From positions 571,515 through 635,514 of the forward strand of contig JALPQD010000392.1 of the NCBI GenBank assembly GCA_023101885.1: 64,000 bases of DNA, given 5' to 3'. Numbering within the stretch: position 1 is the stretch's first letter; every line of letters begins with the position of its first letter. Shown piece after piece: positions 1 through 11,885 of this stretch. Made by a program: the position numbers and the translations under genes. The notes under the pieces are model-generated. The model had not been told where the DNA came from. It did no database searches and saw only the letters and a program-made list of their open reading frames with translations. The stretch is from Typhlomys cinereus. Lineage: Eukaryota > Chordata > Mammalia > Rodentia > Platacanthomyidae.

Positions 1-208
1 CATCAGAGAGGAGGGCCCAGAGGAGAGTCTGGCATGCACATTAAAGGACTCTCTGGGGATGGGGGGAAACACTGGGGGATGGGGAGGGAGAGGTGAGGGG
101 AGGGGGAGCAGGAGGTTTGGGGGGAGGAGAAGGGAGGGCGGGAAGTGGTGTACCTATTAAGTTTGTATGAGCAGAAATAATAATAAAAAATGTTAAAAAA
201 AGAAAAGA
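1..208 (+). mobile_element. LINE-1 3' UTR end with A-rich tail
   Basis: The G-rich polypurine stretch here matches the 3' UTR of the L1 fragment at about 56,740-56,850, including the shared GAGGAGGGCCCAGAGGA and GGACTCTCTGGG segments. It ends in an A-rich tail at about 180-208. The element enters from outside the window, so its 5' extent is unknown. Confidence 0.8.
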
Positions 209-894
209 TTAAATAATTGATAGCTGAGCTTGCTGACTTCTGAAGTAGAGAATTCAGATTTCAAGCAAAATTGGTCAATTTCTTCACTCACTATTCACCA
301 GTTATTCTTGGAAACACGATTGGGTGGCATTTGGGGTAATTAACAAGCCATAATTTATGAGTTGCCGTGTTGTTTCTCAAAGTAGCTATTAAAAATACAA
401 CCGAATTACGTATTTTTCCACTCTGCCAATCAAGAAGTGCTGGGGTGTTTTTAACTCAAACTTTTCCAAAACAAATCACCTCTTGTGATGGAAAATGTTG
501 CCCGGAGGAAAGAAATTTTTCAGAAAAATTATGAGCAAGTGAAAGAAAACAGATCACCCCACAGAAGTCCTTGTTAGTGAGCAGGAGAACTTGTTGCCCG
601 TCATTCCGAGGACCCTCTACATGAGCATTACTGATCATCACCTCTAGCTGTGGTAGAGTAACCCGAGACACCATGTCACCTCTCTAAGTCTGTGTCCCCA
701 TCATTAAAATGGGAGTGAAATACCCTCCCTGAACGCTTCTGGAAAAGCCTACATAAAATGAAGTATCAAAATGTCCCATGAGGTTGAGAGGTCAGAGTGT
801 GGAGTCACCCCTAGTACCTAAAGGGAAGTGGTTCCAGAATGGATGGCTCTAAGGGGCCAGAAGTCAATATCAGGGGTCTTCCTTGAGAGCTCCC
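209..894. other. intergenic, no gene seen; MIR-like scrap at 672-720
   Basis: No open frame of note is present. The segment near 675-715 (CTAAGTCTGTGTCCCCATC then TTAAAATGGGAG) resembles the middle of a MIR SINE on the plus strand. The rest looks like unique sequence. Confidence 0.4.
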
Positions 895-1080
895 CACTTT
901 ATGTTTGAGAGAGGGTCTCTCACTGAATATGGAGTTCATCCATAGGGATCCTCTTATACCCCCCAACCCAGTGTTAGCATTACAAATATACCCCTACGCG
1001 TTCAGCTTTGTGCGTATCAGGGATCTGAACTCAAGTCCTTGTGTTTATGCAGTTTATCCCGAGACATCTCCCCAGCACTA
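895..1080 (-). mobile_element. B4-like SINE (ID head, B1-like body)
   Basis: Read on the minus strand it starts with a tRNA-like head (reverse of CTCAAGTCCTTGTG...CCCCAGCA) followed by a B1-related body (reverse of GGGTCTCTCACTGAA). This is the composite layout of rodent B4 elements. The copy is strongly diverged. Confidence 0.6.
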
Positions 1081-1554
1081 GGTACAAGCTGTTATTTCTG
1101 TTTTGTTTCATTTTCCTAAACACTTCAATCTGAGACTTAACTCAATCCACGGGTTGCAGAGCCCATGTATGTGGAGGGTCTGTCATGTTGTCATCTCTCT
1201 AATCGGATGTGATGTGGAATCCCAGTGAAAATGTAACACGACTCCACAAAGCACCATCTGAGAGAGGTCTACTGGAAAATTCTAGTCCTAAAACTGAGAT
1301 TTTTAAGGCTCCGATTCTTGAAGCCAACGGAAGAAAAACCGTCGAGAAACAAAATAATTTCAGGTTATGTGTTGTTTAAAACAAATGGTCAAATATAAAA
1401 GACAATGGAAAGAAAACCCTGTATGTGTGTGTTGCCAGCTCTTATAGATTGAGAGGAAAGAAGGAGCAGAAGTAGACTGAGAAAACCATGGAAAGCAGAA
1501 CTTTGACTTAATCTGGTTTTTAAAATTTAACTTAACTTGTATAAAATAGTGGAA
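1081..1554. other. intergenic, nothing recognised
   Basis: The sequence is AT-leaning and looks unique. No coding frame, RNA gene or clear repeat was recognised by eye. Confidence 0.4.
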
Positions 1555-1872
1555 GGGGGACCTGGGAGATGACTCCGTGGGTGAAAGTGCTTGCTATGCA
1601 AGTCTAATGAATCTGAGTTCAGACCCCCAGAACCCACACGAAAGCCAGGCATAGTACCACAGTATCTACAAAGCCTCTGTGGCCCTACAAAAAGTAGAGG
1701 CAGAGACAGGCGGCTCTCACAGCTCCTAGGTCAGCCAACCTGACTTACACAGTACTGAAAAGACCCTGTGTCACACACAAGGTAGAGAAACAAGGATTTG
1801 ATGGTATCCTCTACTCTTCATATACTCAGTGTGGCACCACGTGCACACCTTCACTTACATAGGAACATGCAG

Positions 1873-1923
<51 letters not shown>

Positions 1924-1940
1924 TCACACATAAAGGATAA
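1555..1940 (+). mobile_element. ID-headed SINE with CA-repeat tail
   Basis: It begins GGGGGACCTGGGAGATGACT, a tRNA-like A-box region, and has a B-box-like GAGTTCAGACCCC. A B1-like middle follows (AGAGGCAGAGACAGGCGG), then a CA/CG microsatellite at 1,873-1,922. Confidence 0.6.
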
Positions 1941-1984
1941 CAGTGATTCAAGGTGGAAGATTTTTTAAAAAGAAAGGGCAGATT

Positions 1985-2170
1985 CACCACACCACCCACA
2001 AGGAATGGAAAAGGTTTATTGATTACATAGTTACATGATGTCTGGACTAATTCTCAGAGAGAGAAGAAGCGGCGTTTAAAGGTGGAATGAAATTTTTTTG
2101 TCCCTGGGCAGGGAGAAGGAGAGAGAAAGGGGAGTGAACTATCCATCCATGTCCCAATGAGGTACGTGAC
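1985..2170. repeat. repeat C, left part (split by an LTR)
   Basis: It shares an ordered run of motifs with 14,855-15,112 (AAGGAATGGAAAAGGTTTATTGATT-like start, then GGACTAATTCTCAGA, then a GAAGTACATGA-like end). The right part resumes at 2,602 after a 426-bp solo LTR. I do not recognise the family. Confidence 0.5.
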
Positions 2171-2596
2171 AGTTGCAATCCGCCTGCATGGTTGCTGATA
2201 AATGACCATCAAACAGCTTAAAGGGACAAGGGGTTTATTTCCTTATGATGGTCCGGTCACATTTCTCAGTCCACCTTGACCGGGAGAGCACGCACCAACA
2301 CCAGGGCCGAGGGAACTGACCACACCATCTCTACGTAATGGCTGGGAGAGGGACGATCCTCACTTGCCAGACCAGCATGTCTGGCCAAGTGTACACAAGG
2401 ATGCCAACTTTCTCAATCAGCTCTCTGTATTTTATTTCAGGGCCTAATCCCACCCACCATGGGCTGGGTCTTCCCCATCAGTTAGACAATCTCCTGCAGG
2501 TTTGCTCTGGGCTTAACTCAACCACTAACTCTCTACAAATGCGCCCAGAGCTCAAACTCCCAACCGTCAAGTTGACACCTGTGCCCAACTATGACA
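2171..2596 (-). mobile_element. solo LTR, family A (MaLR/ERVL-like)
   Basis: This is one of at least six related copies of about 420 bp. On the minus strand the element starts TGTCATAGTTGGGCACAGG and carries AATAAACCCC near its end. The 5-bp sequence GTGAC flanks it on both sides (2,166-2,170 and 2,597-2,601), as expected for ERVL/MaLR integration. It is inserted within repeat C. Confidence 0.8.
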
Positions 2597-2601
2597 GTGA
2601 C

Positions 2602-2830
2602 TAAGCGTGGGTTTTGTAAGTGCTTGCTGGTCGTTGGGAGCAGTGACCAGCAAACAGAGCTTTTGCCCTAATGTAGGGCTTGGCAGAAGGGGAATCCTAT
2701 CATCCAGCCTCTTAGTGATGGTAAAGGGTTACCCGTACATTCTTTGCTACTTCCTGCTGAATAGGGTTGACATGGGGAATGTCATAGGCTGGAGCGAAAC
2801 TCCTGTCCCGGTGGCCCATAGATAAAAACC
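2602..2830. repeat. repeat C, right part
   Basis: It continues repeat C after the LTR insertion: CAGCAAACAGAGCTTTTGC and the following GTAGGGCTTGGCAGAAGGGG match 15,075-15,112 plus 15,535-15,575 of the second copy. Confidence 0.5.
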
Positions 2831-3027
2831 TTCCAGTAGGTACATGGGCATTTGTCACGTTCTTTGTGCCTTTCTGTATTTTTTTTTCCAAACAAATGGA
2901 TTCTTCATTGTCTGTCATAGTATTTTTTAAAATTTTTCCAATGTTTTAATGGAAAGAACTTTCCTAGCTTCCTATCACTCTAACAACTGGCACAATGTCA
3001 TCCTGCTGTTTTTCTGTGTCTACTCGT

Positions 3028-3028
<1 letters not shown>

Positions 3029-3070
<42 letters not shown>
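3029..3070. repeat. (CA)n microsatellite
   Basis: About 21 uninterrupted CA units. No SINE body was recognised directly upstream. Confidence 0.95.
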
Positions 3071-3071
<1 letters not shown>

Positions 3072-3354
3072 CTGTTTTTCAGAGCAGAGCGTGTTAAGCC
3101 TCCATTAGAAGCAGGCAGGCATCTAGTGCCTCACGTCCAGTGGGCTCCCGGGAGGGGTCTTGCCATCCTTGTTTTGACCAGCCTGAGCCTGGAGTTTGCA
3201 GCCACCATCATGACATCATCTCTTCCTGCTTCGGCTCTTCAGTTCTCTCTCCCTCCATCAAGGATTCACATTCATCTTCCAGATGTTTCCTGGCCCAGGG
3301 AAACTGAATGAGTCAGATAGGTAGCTGCTCTCTATATACCCAGAATTAGCCATC

Positions 3355-3700
3355 TTCCTGTTACTGCAACAAAATATCCGAGATAATCAACTACAAAGGG
3401 AGAAAGGTTCCTTTCTGCCCTATGGCTTCAGAGGTTTCAGTCCGTGGTCTCTTGGTCCCATGACTCAGGCCTGTGATGGCATATTCATCACTACAGACCC
3501 ATTCACCTGGGAAGCAAAGAGAGAACTAGGGTTCCCATGTTCCCTTCAAGGGCATGTTCCCGGTCACCTAAAGATCTCCTAGTAGGCCCCACCTACTAAG
3601 GTTTCCAATCATATCTCAATAGTGCCACGGGCTGGAGACCATGTTTTAGTACATGGGTCTTGGAGGGGACTTTGAAGTCCACCTTATAGCACATACCCTT
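3355..3700 (-). mobile_element. old MaLR-type LTR relic
   Basis: The text GTTACTGCAACAAAATATC...GGAGAAAGGTTCCTTT...TTTCAGAGGTTTCAGTCC...AGGCCCCACCTACTAAGG has the layout of rodent MaLR-type LTRs read in reverse. A related host repeat lies at 14,245-15,965. No target duplication was found. Confidence 0.5.
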
Positions 3701-3906
3701 TGTTACCTATGGTCAACTGACGTCTTAGAATGTCAAGTGAAAAATTCAGATATAAACAATTCACATGAACCCTCCCACTCTGCCCCACTTGGAATGGGAT
3801 TCCTCCTCAGTCTGGTGCATCCACAATGTATATAGTGCTGCTTTCCTGTTAGTTGCCTTGTGGCCATCTCCACCGTCAGAGTCAGTATGTTATACACAGG
3901 ACATGG

Positions 3907-4336
3907 TGTTGCAGTTCATCTACATTGTTGTTGATAAATCAGGATAACTGCTTAAAGGAACAAGGGGTTTATTCTCTTATGATAGTCTGGTTGCAGTTTT
4001 TAGTCCAGCCTGACAGGAGAGCTCACATCAACACCAGGGGCGGGGGAACTGGCCACACCATATCCACATAATAGCTGAGAGAGGGACGATCCTTACTTGC
4101 CAGACCAGTCTGTTTGGCCAAGTGTACACAAGGATGCTGACTTCCTCAACCAGCTCTCTGTATTTTATTCACCTATTCAGGACCTAGTCCTACCCACCAA
4201 GGGTTGGGTCTTCCCCATCAGCTAAATAATCTCCTGCAGGTTTGCTCTGGGCTTAACTCAACCACTAATTCTCTACAAATGTGTCCAAAGCGCAAACCCT
4301 CAACTATCAAGTTGACATGTGTGCCTGAGGATGACA
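3907..4336 (-). mobile_element. solo LTR, family A
   Basis: The reverse orientation begins TGTTGCAGTTCATC and ends in ATGACA, with GGGGTTTATTCTCTTATGA (reverse of the AATAAACCCC signal) near the start. The perfect 5-bp target duplication CATGG lies at 3,902-3,906 and 4,337-4,341. Confidence 0.85.
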
Positions 4337-4834
4337 CATGGCTTCAAGCATCCACAGAGTCTTGGATGGAGTCCCCAGGACAGGGAAAGATTGTTGTACC
4401 TCACAGGCAGTGTGAGAGGTGACAGGTGAACAGCCCATGGTTAAGGGGAATGAAAGAGTATGAAGGTAGAAGCAAGTGTGGAGGAGTCTGGGCAAAAGGA
4501 GGATGCCCCAGAAGAAGTAATACTTGACAGAAGGGTCCCGTGTATCCCACATTGGCCTGGAACTCATGTAATGGGGGATAACTTCAAACTTGCAATCTTG
4601 TCTTACTGCTTCCCAGTCCCAGTATGACGTGAATAGCCTCTGCCACACGCTCCTGCTACCATGAATTGAGATGCCCCATGATGCACTTTTCCCACCATGA
4701 CGATAGAAACCCTTGAAACTCCAATCAAAAACAAAACAAAACAAAAAAACCCTCAAAGTCATTCTTTCCTCTCTTAACTTCTCTCCAGCATTTGGTGAGT
4801 CACCATGACACAAGAGGAAGTGATCCAGTACCTT

Positions 4835-4965
4835 AGAGGTGACCTAGTTCAACCCTCTCATTTGATAAATGAGGAAACGCATAACTGTCTGACCAAGGTC
4901 ACACAGCTAAGTGATGCCCAAACTTCATTCTGTTGGGACCAGAACTCAAGTGTTTTCACTTCTAG
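4835..4965 (-). mobile_element. MIR SINE
   Basis: TTTGATAAATGAGGAAAC, AAGGTCACACAGCTAAGTG and CCAGAACTCAAGTGTTTTC are reverse-strand MIR hallmarks in the correct order. Confidence 0.75.
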
Positions 4966-5817
4966 CCAGCTTCCTGCTTTTCCTTCTCTTAATTCTCCTA
5001 AATTTCATTTCATCTTTCCTAAAGGAGAACCATCCGTCCTGATGAGACAGAAAGCAAGCTTTTTGTTCCCAGAGGAGTTTGTTTCTAATACAGGAAGGAT
5101 GGTTGTGACAATAAGTAATACGGAGTTGCCAAAACCTGCCTTGGGTAAAATGAAAGTCACTTTCACAGAAACCAGTTTTGAAGTATCACTCAGAAATTAG
5201 GAGAAAAAAATAAGATAGGGAAGTTCACAATTGATCCAAAGGGAACACATGGCAGGACCAAGATGTAGTCAAGACAGGCAGAGAGAGCCAACTACCTGCA
5301 TTGACTCCCACTTTCCATGGTCTGACCTAGATGCAAGCTGTCATTTTAGTGGTTTGTCACCTTCCGGAGCTCAATCTCATTCTTCATTTCCTCAAGCAGC
5401 CAACCAGCTTGGCCGCTCCTCAGAGGAAATCACCAGCCAGCTAACTCAGGTCTCTTCTACTGGCAGCTTCTTGTCCCAAGAGCTTCTCATTTGCTCTTCT
5501 TTATTTTCCAGCATCCTTAAACTTAAACCCCGAGCTCTGTCCGCTCCTGCAGGAACAGTAGTCCTGAGAGGCAGCATGGAGTCTGGCATGAAGCCCACCA
5601 AACATCTCCTGACTGCATTGGATCAATGACCCCCAGAGCTCACGCAGAATCCTGGGAGGGTATAGCAGCTTGCCTATAAGTCTAGCCTTGGACGCCAGAC
5701 TAGCCTTATAGACAAGTTCTGGGTTTTATCAGAGACCCTGATTCAAAAAAGAATAAGATGGAAGAATAATCAAGGATGATTAAAGATATCAACATCAAAC
5801 TTCCATGCACATCGACC

Positions 5818-5819
<2 letters not shown>
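4966..5819. other. intergenic, nothing recognised
   Basis: Open frames of about 130 codons occur on the plus strand (4,805-5,200 and 5,231-5,629). They show no recognisable domain, and the first overlaps the MIR. I read this as non-coding. Confidence 0.4.

Positions 5820-5864
<45 letters not shown>
5820..5864. repeat. (CA)n microsatellite
   Basis: About 22 uninterrupted CA units. Confidence 0.95.
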
Positions 5865-5869
<5 letters not shown>

Positions 5870-6604
5870 GGAAAAGATCAGAATAGGTAACCTTGAGATG
5901 CATGACTAGAGATGGAGTTAGACAACCCAGAAGCTAAAGCACTGCAAGTCTTTCAGAAAGAACTCCCCCATCCCCCACCCACCTCCAGAGGGTTTTTCTA
6001 AATGACTTTTGCCAAGACCTATTAGCCCCCAAAGAACCTTCATGATATGCCCAAGAGACCACAGCTTTTTCTGAACTCTGCATTAAACATTTGGTGGATG
6101 TGTAAAGTCACCTTTCTGTAGAAAAGGCTTATCTTAGGCGAAGCCAGATATGCACATAGGTAAGGAGTCAAGGTGAGCTCTTTATCTAGTTAAAGATCAA
6201 AGGGGCTTTAAGACACATTGTCCTGCCTGAAATCACTGTCATCCTAGAAAACTTCACATTGCTGCTTCGGTCATCCTTTGTTCCCTTTGAAGGAAGCTCC
6301 TTCGTGTAATTTGTTACCTCATCTTTGAACACTATGTATGCTAAGTGAATAAAGATCTGTGGGGAGTTAAAACTCAGGGTTTCTGCCTTGGTCACGGAGC
6401 CAGGTAAAATGCAACCGACTCCCCCACTTTTCTAAACCCTCAGATTTTGTGATGTGTGTCTGTTACACCTCGCCATCTTGTTTCAAGTCCAACTTACCTC
6501 TGTACACCGGGCGCAGCAATTATTCCACACGCTTTGGAAATCATTCGTTCCTTCAGGAATATTTACAGTGATCACAGTGAGGTGTTCCTGAGTGCAGAGT
6601 GCTC

Positions 6605-6609
<5 letters not shown>

Positions 6610-6648
<39 letters not shown>

Positions 6649-6894
6649 AACACACACTCACACAGGGATACATGCACACACACAGACACACAGACACACA
6701 CAGGGACACACGCACACACACAGACACACACATGCACACACACAGACACATACAGACACATACACACATGCACACACACAGACACACACATGCACACACA
6801 CACATATGCACACACACCCACACATGCACACACACACCCACACATGCACACACACAGACACACATGCACACACACAGACACACACACACACACA
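6610..6894. repeat. CA-rich compound microsatellite/minisatellite
   Basis: A pure CA run (about 6,610-6,642) passes into 250 bp of CACACA blocks broken by GACA, TGCA and GGGACA interruptions. A unit close to CATGCACACACACAGACACA recurs. Long frames on both strands here (Thr/His or Cys/Val only) are products of the repeat. Confidence 0.95.
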
Positions 6895-7936
6895 GAACAT
6901 TTACTGCTCACCCTAGGGAATGTTCTCAAAGGACAACGCTGCAACAGCCAAGTCTGACCAACACCAAAAGTAACAGTCTTTCCCCACCCCGACTCCCTCT
7001 CGCTCTGCACCACCCGCCCTTTCTCCAACTAGCTAGGATTTTTAATTATCTATATTCTTCCAGGCAGTTTAGATAGAGTAGAAAGTCTTTTGAAGATTTC
7101 GCTTGACAGAAGTTGGCCCAATTTCCCACTGAGACAAGGCCCCAACTTCTCCCAACCCTCTATGAACTAACTTGCAGGTAGAGAGAAACACCGCAAATGC
7201 AAGTGAACTAAATTCCTCAGCTCAGCCTGGAGGTCTCCATAACAGACCAATCAGGTTCACAGAAACTAGAACTCACCAATGTGAAAAAGCCACTTTTTTC
7301 CAGAGCTCCCCCAAGTTGACAAATACCCTGACCCTGCCAGCCGTCAGACAGTCCTCTTGCTACTTATGAACTTTATGTCATTGAGTTCCGGCTCTTCCTT
7401 TCCTCTAATAAACTCTTCCTTAGTCCTCTACATATGTCTGGTTTCGATTTTCAAATCCCAAACGGAAGAGCTATACATAAAAACCCTGTATCAGCCTGAC
7501 TTCCCCCTCTTAAGTACCACTAAATCAAACATCTCAAACTCTGCTGTCTAGGTAATATAGAGAATTCCCTGTCCCCCCCCTTAGTCAGCAACTATACATG
7601 GCAACTCACCAGGCCTTGTCCTGTCTTCCCTGCCTGGAATCCCCCCTCTCACAGTACCAGGAAAGCTGCACTCAATACTGAGCAGGTGGCTCCACCCACA
7701 GACACTGTCATGGTGGACTTTGGATTGCTTCAGTCAGAGGAAAAGAGAGTTGTGTCCTGACCTAGCTGAATCTCCACCCTGTAATTTCCTTGAGCAAATC
7801 TTTAAGGGCTCCTTCTCCTGGAATTCTCAGATCTGTCAGCAGAGAAAAGAATTCTGGGATTCTCAAGTCCTTTCTCAAAATCATCATCCAGCCTTCTCAT
7901 TGCCTGAAACTTTAGGAAGTCCAAGGGTTTGGGTTG
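6895..7936. other. intergenic, nothing recognised
   Basis: No gene, RNA or clear repeat was recognised. Short open frames have no recognisable content. Confidence 0.4.
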
Positions 7937-8291
7937 TGTCATGGTTTGAAATGTGTCCCCCACAGTCTCATGTGTTTGGCAAGGTCATGGCACCTTGAGA
8001 GGTGGAGCCTTGCTGGAGGAAGGCAGTCACAAGGGGTGGGCCTTGAGGTGGATTAGTCCCACCTTACCTGCAGGAGAAGTCTGCCTTTGCAGCAAGCAGT
8101 CTGCAGCTCTCAGCTTCCAAGATGTCTGCGGTGACTTAGCCTCCTCCAGCTTGGGCCAGCCAGCCATGCCGCCTCTGCTTTGAGACTGTACCTTCCCTCT
8201 GGAACCTTAAGCTGCATAAACCTCCCTTCCTCCCTTAGGTTGATGGAGTTTGAGTGCTCTCTCCCAGCGATAGTTAAGAGTAACTGTTACA
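7937..8291 (+). mobile_element. solo LTR, family B (MaLR-type)
   Basis: The element starts TGTCATGGTTTGAAATGTG and ends GAGTAACTGTTACA, giving the TG...CA termini of an LTR. It matches both LTRs of the complete element at 26,826-28,964. Flanks GGTTG (7,932-7,936) and GGCTG (8,292-8,296) are an imperfect 5-bp target duplication. Confidence 0.85.
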
Positions 8292-8292
8292 G

Positions 8293-8440
8293 GCTGGAAG
8301 ACTGGCTCTCGCACCTCTGTGACCTTGAGCAGGTTACTTAGCTTCTCCTCTTCTCTCAGTTCCCTCAACAGTCAGGCAGGAATAAATCACAAGGCTGTCT
8401 TGAGGGGTGACTTGAGAGAAGCCATAACCGGCACACTGGA
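8293..8440 (+). mobile_element. MIR SINE
   Basis: TGTGACCTTGAGCAGGTTAC followed by TTAGCTTCTC and a TCAGTTCCCTCAACAGT-like segment is the forward MIR core order. Confidence 0.7.
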
Positions 8441-8945
8441 GATGCCTCGTGAATGCATTACCGTTCCCAGCAATACCTGGGTGCAAAGCTCTGGCTGGGA
8501 GCTGGCACCCCCACATGCTCGGGTCCTGGATGGAGACTTTTCTTTCTTCCTTTTCTGTTACCCTCCTCCAACCCTCTACTCTGCTTGGGGGCCTCAGAGT
8601 CCAAGTGTCTCAAAGACAGGTGTCCCGGGAGCATGAATGCTAGTTGTCCTGCCCTAGGAGCGAGAGGCTGACCTCTCCCAGCTGGACCAGCTCCTGAGAC
8701 CCACTGAGTCATGCCAGGTCAGGGGCGGCAGCAGGGTCACCTGAGCCCATTCAAGGACACCTGGTGCCCTGGCCTGTCCAAGGCTTTGAGGCTTCTCAGC
8801 GGTGCCACTCCCACCCCTGTGTCCCTGCATTGCGACCCTCTGCCTCTCTGCCTGATGACAGCGGGGAGGGAAACAATATTCAGAAGCTGCTGAAGGCATG
8901 GCAAGCCCACCCTAGCGTGTAACAATCACAGCTGCAACTAGTCAT

Positions 8946-8948
<3 letters not shown>

Positions 8949-8990
<42 letters not shown>

Positions 8991-9335
8991 CATACATATG
9001 GTTGTGAGGACACACACGCATTTGTGCCTGTGTATATAGAAGCCAGAGATCAACCACAGCCGGCATCCCTTGGATACCATCCATTTTACTTTTGTTACAG
9101 GATCTGTCTGTAGCCTGGGACTTACTAAGTGAGCGAGGCTAGGCTGGCCAGCCAGTGAGTCCCAAGGACCCTTTTTTCTACCCCTGCCCCCTACACACAT
9201 ACTCAGCCCTGGAATTATAGCACATGCTACCTTCCTAGGTTTTTTGTTTTTTTTTTTTTTAATGTGGCATCCGGATGATCAAATTCACATCCCTGCATTT
9301 GCATGGCAAACAATTTACTGATTGGCTAGTCCCTT
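8949..9335 (-). mobile_element. B4-like SINE with TG/CA tail
   Basis: In reverse it has a tRNA-like head near 9,335, a B1-like body (reverse of GCCTGGGACTTACTAAGTGA) and a CA tail seen here as (TG)n at 8,949-8,990. Confidence 0.6.
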
Positions 9336-10127
9336 ATTTATTCCTCAAAAGCAGTCCTCTGAGGTAGGAGATTTCTCATTCTCCCAGTGGAGAAACTGAG
9401 CCCCCTCCCCCCCGAGAACGCGAGACTTTTGAAGCTGGAGTCACAAGTAGTTGCTGCCGTGTCACCTGCTGTGTTGGGGTCTCAGATGGCCCCTGTCCAC
9501 CACGCTGTCCTCTGATGGAGACAAGAGCCTGGTCAGCCAACACCTAGGTGAGGGACATCATGGGTGGCACTGTGTCTACCCTCCTGGAGTTCAAGGTCTA
9601 TGTACAGAGGTATGCGGGACAATGCCACAGGAGCCCTCGGGGGACAGAATCCCCACAGGTGACCGCTCACAGCTGTGCTATGAAATCCTTCAGGCACTCG
9701 CCAAAGAGAGTCACTTAACTTCAAATTCATTAACATGAAGCAAAGTAAATAATTCCACTCTCCATTCACATGAGCAAAGTACTAAAGAAAGTACAGCGGG
9801 CCGCCGCTCTGTGGCGCAGTGCAAGGGCACAGTTTCCGCCATTGGCAAAGCTCCACTTAGAGGACACTACCAGACAGAAAGAACCAAACTCTGGGATCTG
9901 GGACTTTGGTGTCATCAGAACCCTTGGAAGGAGCAGGACTTGAGTCAGAAGCAGAGGTGGAGGGGAAACGTTGCTCGGGGGACAGGAGTAGGAAAAGGGT
10001 CTGTAAGAGCCTGTGTAGGGAGGGACCCTCCTGACCTGAAGGCAGACAGAGGGGAGGTAGGGGTGAAGGGTAGGGTTTCCAGAGACCGGCTGCTTGGGTG
10101 TGCGTGGGATGGGAGGTAGGGTAGTCT
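9336..10127. other. intergenic, nothing recognised
   Basis: Mixed unique-looking sequence. No coding evidence beyond short random frames. Confidence 0.4.
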
Positions 10128-10235
10128 TTCTAGCTGTGTGTCCTTGGACAAATGACAGGTCCCTCTGTCCATTACCTTCTTCCCTTATAAACGAATCTAG
10201 TAGTACATTCCTGTCAAGAATGTTCTAGAAATGGA
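10128..10235 (+). mobile_element. MIR-like SINE fragment
   Basis: TAGCTGTGTGTCCTTGGACA then AATGACAGGTCCCTCTGT resembles the forward MIR core. Confidence 0.55.
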
Positions 10236-10564
10236 AGGAGATCATGTTTAGCACAAAATCTATGTTTGCTGTTTCTATGAGAACCAAGATGAGGTTAAAG
10301 AAACAGGCCAGAGTCAACTCATCCAGGCTTGTGGGCCATGAAGAGAATGCCTGTGTTATCCCAGAAGCGACAGAAAGGCTGAGAGTTCAAGCAGAGGGCA
10401 AAGGGTGCGGGTGGTCTACGCAGAATCCAGGCCCATCTGCAGGCCCATCTGCAGGCCACGTCAGCCTGCACTCAACACCAGAGGGCTCGGGCCAGACCTA
10501 CCAGTGTATTGGGCCAGGCAATACACCTGGTTTCCTGATATTGAGGGCAGAAGAGTAGAATGGA

Positions 10565-10882
10565 TATATGTGAGGCGGAACATGGTGAGTAGATATGACT
10601 GGGTATGCACAGTGAGGACATATGGAGGCCAAAGGACTATGTCACATGTCTGTCTCTGCCACTTTCCATCTTGTTTCTGAGATGGCATCTCTCCATGAAT
10701 CATGTTCTTGTCTGCAAGAACCTGTTCTTGTCTGGCATAAACCTGTCCCAGCTTCCCCCAGCTCTAGTTACCTATGTGTACCAACTTAGCCCAGCTTTTT
10801 ATACACGTTGGGAATCCAAATCCAGGTCCTTGGGCTTCCATGGCAGGTCCTCTGGCAACTAAGCCATGTCTCCAGCTCCATT
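10565..10882 (-). mobile_element. B4-like SINE
   Basis: The reverse-strand head (reverse of GGAATCCAAATCCAGGTCC...AAGCCATGTCTCCAGCTCC) is tRNA-like, and a diverged body lies further left. Confidence 0.5.
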
Positions 10883-11361
10883 TTCCCAGTGTTTTATAAG
10901 TCAGCCACATATATATAAAATTTTAAATATCTTGAGAAGCAAGTCAGCCACCTGCTAGGACATCTGGTCTACCCCTATAATCTGTCACTCCCAATCTCAA
11001 TAAACCAAAATTTATAACTTAAGCTACATCACCTAAAGTTCCAGGTGGCTCCCAGAGGAAACCAACAAAATTACCTGGAACAAAGGGTGGCACATCAGAA
11101 AGTCTCCAAATTAAATCTGAACTATATAATTGGGCTAGAGGCAAAAGGACTTTCATGGACAAACTGCATAGCCTTTTTTTTACCTTATATTCTTTTGGTC
11201 ATCAAAAAGAAAAGATGAAGTTGTAAAAATGAGTCATATTCTCATACTCTTCCTAAGGACTGCCAATCCTTTGGCCCCAAAAAATAGAGATGGAATGTGT
11301 GATTGGAGAGCAGAGTAAGGTAAGAGGAAAGACAGATTTAATGAATGAAGAGGTCAAGGGC

Positions 11362-11445
11362 CAGAAGTGTAACAGTGACAAATTGCTTGCCTGGCATGTA
11401 CAAGGCCCTGGGTTTGAATCCCAGGACCCTTCTCACATCTCCCTC
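11362..11445 (+). mobile_element. ID element (monomer)
   Basis: CTTGCCTGGCATGTACAAGG followed by CCCTGGGTTTGAATCCCAGG is the ID element core and B box, derived from tRNA-Ala. Confidence 0.7.
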
Positions 11446-11529
11446 CCTTCAAAAAAATTTGTTAGTAAAATGTTTAAGGGGAAGACTTAGACCAGAGCAA
11501 AAATCAAGTATTTTAGGTTCTTATTCTTG

Positions 11530-11885
11530 AGATGTGGTCTTAGTTACTCTTTGGTTTCAGTGATAAATACGTGATCCAAACAAAGGAACAAGGGGGCCAT
11601 TCACAGTTTCAGTAAGAATACATCATGACAAGAGAGTTATAGCAACATCAGGAACCAAGGGAAATAACCAAACATATCCATAAGAAGAGATGGACCAGAG
11701 CCAATATCTCTCTCCATCTTATCCTATTACCCAGGGAATGGTTCAGGCCACTAAAGTTAGGTCTTCCCGTATCAATTAGATAATCTCTTACAGACTTGAT
11801 CAAAGTTTGCCTTAATTGAACAATTCTTTACAAGTGTGCCTAAAACTCAATTCTCGGTTGTCAAATTGACACATAAAACTAACCT
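11530..11885 (-). mobile_element. diverged LTR, family A-like
   Basis: Motifs shared with the younger copies occur in order: GGAACAAGGGGGCCATTC, ACTAAAGTTAGGTCTTCC, AGATAATCTCTTACAGA and GTTGTCAAATTGACACAT. No clean target duplication was found. Confidence 0.6.

Noticed and set aside
6610..6894. CRISPR-like array of regularly spaced repeats
   Set aside because: Spacing is irregular, the spacers are themselves CA-type repeats, and this is a mammalian genome.
6603..7028. Cys/Val- and Thr/His-rich frames
   Set aside because: Direct translation of a CA-rich compound microsatellite.
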